A stretch of DNA of 64,000 bases from Dioscorea cayenensis subsp. rotundata. Lineage: Eukaryota; Streptophyta; Magnoliopsida; Dioscoreales; Dioscoreaceae. A program made the position numbers and the translations under genes. Shown piece after piece: positions 54,352-64,000 of the stretch; position 1 is the first letter of the stretch, and every line of letters starts with the position of its first letter. Location of the stretch: NCBI RefSeq assembly GCF_009730915.1, contig NC_052474.1, positions 1,461,501 to 1,525,500 of the forward strand. The letters are read 5' to 3'. The notes below the pieces were generated by a model that was not told the origin of the DNA, ran no database searches, and saw nothing but the letters and a program-made list of their open reading frames with translations.

Positions 54352-57300
54352 ATGAGTGGGACTGTTGATGCTCAATCACATGCTACACATTCTGGTGGTC
54401 AGTCATCATCCCATCATGTGCAATATGGCACAGACCACTTGACCGGAATTAGTGTTGCCAAAATGTGGAACCCAGCTTCTGTTTCTTTGGTCAGGTAATT
54501 CTGAATGAACGGCTACTTGGGAGCTTTATATCTAATGTCCTTGTCACCTATTGAATATCATGAATTCTTATGATCAAGTAAATCTGGATTTGATTTATTG
54601 ATTTGTTTGTTAGCAGGCATCAACTTCAAGAGGTCCCTCCCAAGAATGATAGAGGAGATGAGTTCCGTAAACAATTTATGGATGAAGAGATTACAGTATA
54701 TATACTTCCAACCTGCCATTGATATTTTTTAGTGAAGGCCTCCATTTCCATATTTGGACTTTTGAACAGGGTCATAGCTCATTTATTCAAGTGTTTGAAC
54801 AGGAACTTTATTCAAGATCTCTGTCCCAGGAAGAAGAGATTCATCTACTTCGCAGACGAATAGCTGATGCTCGTGCCAATGTATGGAGCTGATGTCGTAC
54901 CTTATTCTTTTCGGACCATGTGTGTTGTTCAATTTCTTCTTCTAACTTCTATTAAATCATGCAGTTCTTTGTGGCTTTCAGGAGCTTCAATTATTACAAG
55001 AGAAACATATTTTAGAGAGGAAACTTTCTGACTTGCGCATGGTGTGCACTTCGTGTACTTTCAATGAATTTCTTTAAGTTTTAAGCATTTGTGTTTTTCA
55101 TGTTCTGCTTACAAAGAGAATTCTAGAAAGATTATTTTATTATTTTGTTAATATGTATATGTATATATATATTTGTGTTAGGTGCGTGGTGAGAAGCAGA
55201 GGGGTGCTGCATCTGATGCCTACACAGAACTGACTCAAAGAAGACATTATATTGACCAAAATTTATCAATGGAAACCGGCATAAGGGTATGACAGTAATT
55301 GCACCTTCAAGGACAACAATATGTGAAATCTATGTGATTCTGTATGATCAGATAAATAGTTTTTGGTGTCATTGCATGATCTTCAACATTGGTTAGTGTT
55401 TGCCTTATAAGAACTAGTTCTTGGAATATTTGAGTAAGAATACCACCATTAGCTTATCCAGGATGGCTACTTCTGGCTATTGAAGTAGAAAAGGTCCTCT
55501 GATTTGATTATTTGGAATTATGATTGGTAATGAGATTGAGTTAGCCATGTTGCGTAGAATTATTTCATGGGACGGTGTAAACTATAAACTTCTTAAATCA
55601 CTTTAAATATTACGGTTCTTGTGGAAACATGAAATAACCATTTGCTTAGACTACATAGAAGTGCATTATGCTGTCTTTGGTTTATTTCTAACAAAAACTC
55701 TATTCTTCTGTTGTCTTCCCACTTATTTGATTGTCACTGTCTTCCCATCTGATATGCATCAAATCCTAAGGCCAGTTTTCTTTTGTTATACTCACTGATA
55801 TCGGTTATTCGTGAATTTACTTGTTTAGGCTGCTGAGGAAGATAAGTATATCTTCACCTCATCATTGTTAAGCCTATTGGCTGAATACAATATTCAACCA
55901 CATGAGCTTGATCCCTCTACAATTGTCAATAGTGTAAAGGTAAGAATTATTTTTTTTTTTTGTTGACTAGCAGATACGTCCTTTTATAATATGTTATTTT
56001 TTTTTTGGAATATGACGCCTGCTGTTTCTTGTCTGATCTGTTAAATTAAAATATCTTTTGTAATTTTTCCTGTTGGTTGGATACAATACTCTACCCTGTG
56101 GACTTGATTACCTAGAAGAATGGTTTGATTGTCATAAGTTTTCCTATTGGTTGCCACTTATTGTCTTTTGTAATCTTTTCATGGAAAAATTTATTTCCAT
56201 CACCCTGTGATCTTCTTAAGGATACTCAAATGCTAATTACCTAGATAATGGTTCAACACCTTTGATAAGTTATAGTAAATACATCACCTGAAGATTGATT
56301 GCCTGCATCTTAATTCCACTGCTAGATTTATTGTCTCTAGTGATATTCTTAGTCATTTGAACTAAGACAATACATTGGACAGGGATATTGGTGAATGATA
56401 TTAGAGCCTTGATTTTAATCACTCTGTAGAAGCGAAGGGAAGAATTTGTCATGTAACCTGCGGATCTTTAATGTTAATCTTGGGTCAGTGGCAGTTAAAA
56501 AATTGTGGCATGTATCTGTAATAGTACCATAAAAAATGGCATGCCTTTATTCACTGTTAAAACTGTGGCTTTCTTGCAATAGCAATGAAGAGATCAGAGT
56601 TGTGGCTGCCAGTGTTTTAAGTTTCACAAAATCCTGTCTTGACAATAAGATAGACCAGATTGATGAAGTTCAAGTGTTAATTGTTACCCAGTTGTATAAT
56701 TACCATTCATATGTCCATTTTTTGTAAACTTATAGCGTATTTGCTGCTGAATTCTGCATTTATAATTTTCTAGTTACAGATTACTGATTAAGTTATTATT
56801 GGGCATGAGATGTTCTCATGTATTTAATTGATGCATATCTGTTGCACATTAGTTATTCTCTACCTGCGTATTTGTTATTATATTTGCCTGTCAGATTTTT
56901 ATTACTTCAACTTGCAGTAGTGAATGATGCATGGCAATTAATCTGACTTTTTTTCTGTTCGTCTTGCCAGAATTTGTACCGCGATATGCATTGGAAGCTT
57001 AGATCTGCTGAGGTAAGGCATCATTATAAAACGTTTCTTTATGTTGTCTTATTTATTGCTTGTAATTCGAACTGAACATGTGATTGCCATGAACATGATA
57101 AACATCTTTCAGTCACAATTCTAATATCTTCTAATTGGTTTGAGAATACCTTTTTTCTCATGTATTGGAATGATACGATAAATTTTTGGGATGAATTTTA
57201 CCTGGGAGCATCAATTTGTAATTGTGTGTGTGTGTGTTTTTTTTTTTTTTGACAAAATCATTCAGTAATGGATCTGGTATTGCACTTTGGTCTTTTATTA

Positions 57301-60300
57301 AGAATGATATTGCTTTCATAATGAAATGCTGTTCATCTATATTATTCTCGCGTCTGATGAAAACATTAGCATTCATGCTATATCCTGCAGCTTTGATGGT
57401 AATCATGGCCTTAGATCTATGTGCCCTCTCTTGGTATCCGTCAGCATACTATTGTGATTTGGTTGTGTATGCGAGTGAAATGCTGATGATCTTCATCATT
57501 GTAATTGGCTTCTTTTTCAATTGTCACTATCTTCTTTCAATTCTCTGCAAGTCTCTTGCTAGTTGAATTTTTTTCAGTTTGTCAAATGTAGTGATAAGGT
57601 GTTAAAATCAATTGAATCGATTGCCTCTTGCTACAGGCTAGTTTTGCTAGTAGAAACAATCTGATAGGAAGGCAAGCTGGTGAGATAGCCTCTAACATTA
57701 ATCAGATTCCAAAATTTTCAAATAGTCAACTTTCTCATGAACACATGGTATTGTCTGCATTTTTTTCCTATACTATGATCATTTTCTATTACCACTGGGA
57801 CCATAACATGGTGAAACTCTTTGTAGGATTTGAATATGAATGATTTTCATCGACAGAACCACACGTCTGGTGAAATGCGCTTAGAATCATCTGGTTACCA
57901 AAGAGCTGTTCATGATCCTGATTTGTCAATTGTCAAGGAAGTGAAATTTCCTCCTAGTCCTGACTCGGAATTTGAGTTTAGTAATTTCAAGAGGTACCTC
58001 TCTTTGTGAATTGGCGCAAGAATTTATTTAATTCTAGTGTGCTTGAGTTTGTCCATACTTTTTAAATTAAGGGAAACATAACTATTTAGATTAACTCACC
58101 AATTTTCAAATTTTAAGCTTTTTTTTTAACAAATACTTTAAGGTGATAATTGAATTGTATGACTTCTCACATCATCATATACTGTGTCATCTCTTGTATT
58201 TTGGATTTATATGTGAAAACTTGTCATTGTTGCTGGTTTGAACCTTGTCTAGAAACTTTTCTTTTTCTCCTCTTCAAAGTTCACTTGTCATTCTAGCTAC
58301 ACATGTCGATTTAGAAGATGATACATTCTTGAACTGGAGTGATATGCCTTTAAGCTCAAGCATTTGATCCGATGGCAGGGGTCACCCTTGCATGTTCTCT
58401 TCTCCATTCTTCTTGTTATCATCTTCAGTTTTTTCGTTCTTTAATTGTTCTGTACCTGATAAATTCAATATTTTATACAATGACATATGGTCTCCTCCAT
58501 GAATCTCATATGGAGCTAGTTTAGTAACTTTGTGAGATTTTGCAGCAGAAAGCTTGCTATTTTACTTTTTCTACTTTAATGTGCACCAGCATATGTCTGG
58601 ACGAATATAGAGGATGGAAAAAGAAGAGGCTGGCTGTGTTAGGTAGCTAATAACCAGTGGTTAAACTTTCATCATAACACAATAAACATGAATCTTGACC
58701 AACATAATTGTTGACTTTATTGTTTTGCCGTTGTGGTTAAACGTTTTTCATTACTCGGCATCCTTTAAATAATCTTATCCAAGGCCTCTCAAAATTTCTT
58801 TTTTACCTGCTCACTCAAACATACTTGTGGGTCATAAACACTAATCATTTGAAAATCCTTTTCTAAGACGAGTTTTAAAAGGATAATCCTATCGCCTTTC
58901 GTAAGGACCTGAACCATTTTTTCCTTTAGGTCTTTATTTACGATAATGTGTATTCCATTCCTATGCTTTTTCCTATGTTTTTTTATCTTCACCTACATAC
59001 AAAATCTAAATCTTAAACCCTGACCTCTTAAATTCCCTAGATTTATAACCTACTCACTTAGTTTCTAGAGCGCACATTATGTTAACTTTCCTTCAAGTAT
59101 AGTTTTCCACTCGCTCATAAAGTTTTTAGGAAAGTGTCCCTATTCCAACTTGCTAACATAAGCTTATGATTTTGGACTAAGTTCTTTTCCCACATCAGTG
59201 CAAAACGGTGTAGGAAACTTAGCTCATTCCCCTACATTTGATCATTAATGCAATGGGTTGCTTCCGAGCTTCAACCTAGCGCACCATTTGCTCATTGTTA
59301 CATCTGGTTTCTGAAGATGTAATGTGTCACTTTCAGGTGAGGACTTAGGTTTACTGAGTATTTGGTCAAGATTCATGTTCTTTGTGTTTGGACAAAAGGT
59401 TAACTGCTGGTTGGCAGCTGCATAACATGGTGACGCTTCTATTTTTTCAGCCGTGCTTGGATTGGCAATAGCAGAGTTCTTGTAATTCTTGAAAATACAT
59501 CACCTAATTCATATTTCTTGGCTCCAAATACCTTTTTTCCCCTGTAGTCAAGATGTTTGCCATTATTTCTCCAAGATTTGGAGTGGTATCATCCATGCTT
59601 TTGAACCATATTACTTCAGGGATGTTGGAGGTGCGACTACGCCTGGCTATGTGGATGGTAATGTTGGTGAGGCCCAGACTAGGAAATCAGCCATGGACGC
59701 TCAGTTCCAGAATCCAGCTATGCATGAAAGACAGACATCCTCTTTGTCAGAGGGTAAAGGGACTTTTGACTGCAAAGCATGTATGCCATTATTGTGGATG
59801 CTTCTTAAAAACATCTTTTTATTATAGGTGAAATTTCTTTACCCGGTATAGAAGGATTCCAAATATTTGGTGAAGCAAAACTAGGGTCCACTCTAAAAGC
59901 TTGTGGTTATCCTATAAATGGTACTTCTCTTTGTGTTTTTCAGGTGGGTGTTTATTTATTTAAGACTGTACACTTTTCTCTTATTTATTGGATTATGTTG
60001 ATCTAGATCTTAATTGTACTTTCTATTGTATTGCATTTCTAGTGGTTTCGGCATCTTCATAATGGGACTAGGCAATCGATCGACGGTAACCATTAGCAAG
60101 TTCAAATTTAGTGGAGCCTGATTTGTTTGGCCTTGATTGTCTCTTTTTATTTCACCCCAGGAGCCACTGTTCCGGATTATGTGGTGACTGCTGATGATGT
60201 CGGCACTCTTCTTTCTGTGGACTGCATTCCGATGGATGAAAGTGGTCGTCAGGTTTCTTGTTACATTTGTTTTAACTATTTTATCATAACAAAGCTACTA

Positions 60301-63300
60301 AAGAGTTATCCCAGAATTACTCGTTTAGGACTAAAGGCTCATATAATACTGTGTCTTTTAACACCATCACATGTTGTTGTTGTTTTATTTTTAAAAAATT
60401 AAAAATTCTGCAGATGCATAGTATGCAATAGAAATTACAGAATGCACATGGTCTTCTGTCTATTTGGACATGTACATAATTTTGATTCTTTTGCATGATA
60501 GTACATCTTTTCAAAATAACCATGTGAAAATCCTCATTCTCCTGTATCATCACTCTTTCTCATTACATGATAACGCTTACAGAATGCTACACCAAGCACC
60601 TTATTGCAAATACATGCCAAACATGTTTTTCCTTGGCCACCTAGCAGCAGTCAAGTTTCTAGTATTATTTGTTTGGGCCATAATAATGTTTAAGTCATAA
60701 ACTTCATTTATATGTATAGTTATACATATACATGTGGCCTCAATTTTTTGTGGTCGTCACTATTATGTATTTGTTGCTAAGTCCATTTTTATTCATTTAT
60801 TCTTTCATTTTAGGGGGATTTGGTGAGCCTCTTTGCAAACAACCAACTTGAAATAACATGTGGTGAGTAACTTTAATATGTTTTTCCCCACAAGCTGGAA
60901 ACTTTATTGTTATGGTTATTATTTTTCTACGTACGCTCAACCATGGTAGTGTTTTTCTTATGAATGAAATCTTACAATTTTTTCTATATTAGGATGATCC
61001 ATCTTTATCATCATTAGTTTTTCACTCTAGGTTGTATAATTGATAAAACTTGTGTGAATCAGGTACTATGTATTTGTTATAGTGTTGAATTGTTAGAGAA
61101 CTGCCATTTTGTTTTCATATATTTTTCATTTTTGCTGACTCAGTCCTTAACTGTGGTTTTATGCGCTTCTGGATAGAACCAAACAACCTATTTCTATGAA
61201 TAATAGAATGTCAATACTATTTGTCATTGAACTGGTAAATTGAGTCATAAGCAAAGTTATGCAAGTTTCAACTATTTTTAAGTATCTAAGGCGTTTTCTT
61301 GCTTTTTTGTATCCTTCTTATTGTTGAATTTCTACAGATCCAGATATGCAGGTGGAGATTGATGCCCTTGTATCTACAGGGAGAGCAACATTTAGTGTTC
61401 AATTATTAGTAAGTCATGTTCATTATTCACTTATATTTGTTATTTCCTTCGATATTATTATTTCTTTTTTATTATGCTTTACCTGCTTATTGGTAGTTGG
61501 TTGGACATTGGTTTATAAAGTTTAGCATGTACATAATATAGTGTGTATATCTTTAAACTGCTCTGAACAATGTATTATCTAGGCAATCGGCTTGCTGTAT
61601 GCCTAATCCATGCAGTGGATCTTTGTTTGACAATTTTTTTCGTAAAAAGCTTAGTAATTTTTTTTTTTCTTGATTTATTGAAACTAAATTTCACATCTGC
61701 ATTACATGTTAATTATTCTATTATATAACATATCAAAACCTGTGTGGTTTATTTGAATTTTATTTTATCTTTTTCTTTTTTAGAAATGGTTTACCTTAAT
61801 CCATCTTATTTGGGGTAGTAAAAAGATGTTTCAATATCCTGACTCGCTCGAGCTCCTTGCTTGTTCTTTTCATTATGATGTCAGTTCAGATATAAATATC
61901 ATGGCCAAACTTTTTATATACTCAGGAAGTTGATTTTGCTATTTGCTTTTTCTTACTTGGTTAATTGGTTTTCATTATTCTTTACAGCTTCCTTTTATTA
62001 GCATCAAAGTAATTTATAATGGGCTTTTAAGGTGAAATTGTGTGACTCATGGTTTAATCATTAGTTGACATAATTGAAGTCTATTCCATAATCTTGAAGG
62101 TTTTTTTGAATATGCTTGCCAATTTGGTTCATTACTCTGTGTAACTGTCTACTTGTTCTCTCGATTGAGTGAGAAAAATAGATAAACTAACAGAAATGAG
62201 CAATCTTGGTAAACTAATAAGGGTCAACTAGCTATAAATGCCATCATTTTTATTTGTTTATTTATTGTTTTTTATGATGGGTAGTCATGATTTTATTTTA
62301 TTTTTAATTTGTGAATGGCATTGGCGAGATGATGCTTTGTTAAGAGATTGAAACTGCTCCTTTTGCTTTAGCCTTCCAGTCTTCCGTCTTTCGTCCCCCA
62401 ATGTTACTTTACCTTGAATTTAAGCTTATAACTCGAATGATGTTTATTGTTTATAGCTCCACATGCACATGGCCCTTTATTTACTAAATGGCCTCTGAAC
62501 TTCTTGTGCTTTGTAGCCTAGTTTGCCATCATATCAGTAACCATGTGAATTTGATTGTAGAAAAATATGGGCAAGCCACTTTGGCATAGACACATGCCAT
62601 ATATGTTGAATCCTTAACCTCTGATTGAGGATACTAAGGTTATACTGACAGTCCATTGTGGGGATGGAGTAGAGAGAATTTCTTTGATATGAAAATGCCC
62701 TTTAGAATGACAATGGTGAGAATGTGGGAAACTATTTCTTGCCATAAGTCCTGTTCTTATTGTTTCTCAAATTTCCAGTTCTTGTAAAGCTTTCCTGATA
62801 TATTTAAAACCTTTTTCGATTGTAGTTGAGTACATTGTATTCCAGCAGCAAACATTGTATATGCTAAATACAGTGGGTGGCTTGTTTTGTTACTTCCCGG
62901 TCTGCCTTTGTTAGCTTGCCCATCTCTGTCCTAGCCAATTTTGACAGTTAATTGACAATTTGTCTAGGTTTAGCAGCATGGCTGTGATGGTAGCACACAA
63001 AGACACACATACCCACATGCATTCTAAATGTGATTGAAAAAGGCATTATAAAGAATTGTGAACTAAATTCTCTTAGTGGCCAATTTTTATATAACCACCT
63101 GCAAAGTATTAGTGGTGTAATGATCTTGCATCTCTATATGATTGAGGAAAGCATTATAAATAACTATGATTTAAATCCTTTAAGGAGGCTGACTTCTGTA
63201 TACCCATGTGCAAAGAATTAGTGTAGTATCATGTTGCTGCAAATATTAAATTATGAATTGGCATTCCATATTCTGGAATGGCTTAGATAAACAAACGCAG

Positions 63301-63809
63301 ATGTTGAAAATGTGATACTTTTCCTCAAGTCCATTGCTTTCATGGATAACCTGCAGATATTTCATGCCTTGATTTAACACACTACTATAATTTATCTACT
63401 TCACTTTTGAAATGTGTCAGATCTTTCTTGTTTTGCATGACTTCATTTATAGTATTTCTGAATTCACTGTAAAATATGATTATTTTGTAGAAAGATTCTT
63501 CCGAAGACTGGGAACCAACGATGTTGATCTTGAAAAGATCTAGCTACCAAATAATGTTCAAGAACGCGGAAGCTGTGATTGCAGAAGAAAAGTATTCGAC
63601 TGACCAACATGTATGCTTTTTTGCCAATATTTTTGTAATGCTCTATGGAAAATTTTGCTTCTTTGCTTTAACGTTTTTAGTCCATGATTTCACAGATTAA
63701 AGTTCCACTTGGACTCTCAACTCAGTTTGTCCTGATACGTTCTGATGGAACTTCTTTACCATTCACCACAAATGGAACTCAGCCAAATAGTCTGGATAAT
63801 GTTCGGTAA
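54352..63809 (+). CDS. Coiled-coil protein with C-terminal AIR9-like region, 17 coding exons
   Basis: Coding exons are 54352-54494, 54617-54695, 54803-54880, 54982-55041, 55182-55286, 55829-55939, 56971-57012, 57637-57747, 57827-57993, 59620-59753, 59828-59943, 60043-60085, 60161-60252, 60814-60862, 61338-61408, 63491-63610 and 63696-63809. All introns are GT-AG and phases agree, giving 544 residues. After a Ser/His-rich start comes an alpha-helical, probably coiled-coil part (about 60-155: SQEEEIHLLRRRIADARAN, LQLLQEKHILERKL). A polar middle follows, then a beta-rich domain at about 345-445 (IEGFQIFGEAKLGSTLKACG, VPDYVVTADDVGTLL, VDCIPMDESGRQG). This resembles the repeat of the plant microtubule-associated protein AIR9. 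The C-terminal part (about 446-544) resembles the region that follows such repeats. A cytoskeletal role is only inferred. The last codons, NVR then TAA, overlap a possible donor (CG|GTAATA), so a further exon beyond the window is possible. Confidence 0.82.
58789..59290 (-). mobile_element. RTE-type LINE endonuclease fragment in intron 9
   Basis: A minus-strand piece lies in the intron between coding exons 9 and 10. It includes an open stretch RNGIHIIVNKDLKEKMVQVL, with GDRIILLKLVL and a YDPQVCLSEQVKKKF ending. Upstream, with several stops, are remnants reading like SWNRDTF and NLRGQGLRF. These match the endonuclease part of the plant elements often annotated as craniofacial development protein 2-like, which I would place in the RTE group. 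The fragment has no RT domain here. It does not disturb the host exons. Confidence 0.65.
63032..63240. repeat. Diverged 109 bp tandem duplication in intron 15
   Basis: Unit 1 (63032-63140) and unit 2 (63141 to about 63240) share GATTGA..AA.GCATTATAAA near the start and TGCAAAG.ATTAGTG near the end, at roughly three-quarters identity. Both lie in the 2.1 kb intron between coding exons 15 and 16. No function is apparent. Confidence 0.7.
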
Positions 63810-64000
63810 TAGTATTATTTTATCATATATTACTATTATTTTATCCACTAGCTCTAACCAAATGGCCCACTTCATCTCATAAATTTTTTTTAAGATTTAA
63901 TTATTTAAATAAATATAATTAATTTTATAAATTATAATATTAATAAGTACAGATCATTTAATTATAAAAAAATTAATTTAAAACATTAATTTTTATTAGC
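63810..64000. other. AT-rich window end
   Basis: Sequence after the TAA is very AT-rich, like an intron or 3' flank. Whether the coiled-coil gene ends at 63809 or continues past 64000 cannot be decided from this window. Confidence 0.6.

Noticed and set aside
1..64000. CRISPR arrays, bacterial operons, tRNA or rRNA genes
   Set aside because: Nothing of the kind could be supported; the window is plant nuclear DNA and I found no cloverleaf or rRNA-like sequence by eye.

Overview
This is an AT-rich flowering-plant nuclear window. It has large introns with GT-AG borders, plant families (an F-box protein, an OCTOPUS-like protein, an AIG2/GGCT-like protein, eIF3b relatives), plant-type LINEs, a CACTA element and Mutator-type inverted repeats, and one assembly gap of exactly 1000 N. 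The species cannot be fixed from the sequence.

Left part (1-38.5 kb) is a nested graveyard of transposons around two decayed minus-strand pieces of an eIF3b gene. A 5'-truncated LINE (1774-9406) is split by a 6.1 kb non-autonomous LTR retrotransposon (2754-8891, minus strand, 2.8 kb LTRs, 0.5 kb interior, CCATT target duplication). eIF3b pseudogene copy A (9413-11091, 3' half) is cut by a second LINE (11137-13426). eIF3b pseudogene copy B (16325-21398) runs from the N-terminus at the right to the C-terminus at the left. It carries a hAT-like insertion (19827-20820) and a copia-like solo LTR (16661-18451), which itself holds a Mutator-like element (16861-18329) with possible captured sequence. 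A third LINE (21632-25595) and a long AT-rich stretch with a 240 bp tandem duplication follow. At 27.7-29.8 kb lies an intronless ORF made of two F-box modules joined by a poly-lysine linker, the first module internally deleted. A non-autonomous CACTA element (29854-31336), a nearly complete LINE with an RNase H domain (31923-37955, minus strand, 17 bp target duplication) and a Mutator-type foldback element (38059-38530) follow it.

Middle part (38.5-43.3 kb) has no gene. It holds an AT-rich region with a diverged dispersed repeat, an (ATT)n microsatellite and the N gap.

Right part (43.3-64 kb) is gene-rich and looks intact: a six-exon 121-residue J-domain co-chaperone (plus), an intronless AIG2/GGCT-like enzyme (minus), an OCTOPUS-like protein (minus), and a long plus-strand gene whose 17 coding exons give a 544-residue coiled-coil protein with a C-terminal AIR9-like region. 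These genes do not form one pathway; they are ordinary single plant genes. I found no new biological system. The items most worth a second look are the F-box fusion, the two degraded eIF3b copies with nested insertions, the Mutator-like element that may carry gene pieces, and the pattern of differences between the two 2.8 kb LTRs, which looks partly like systematic base-calling error.
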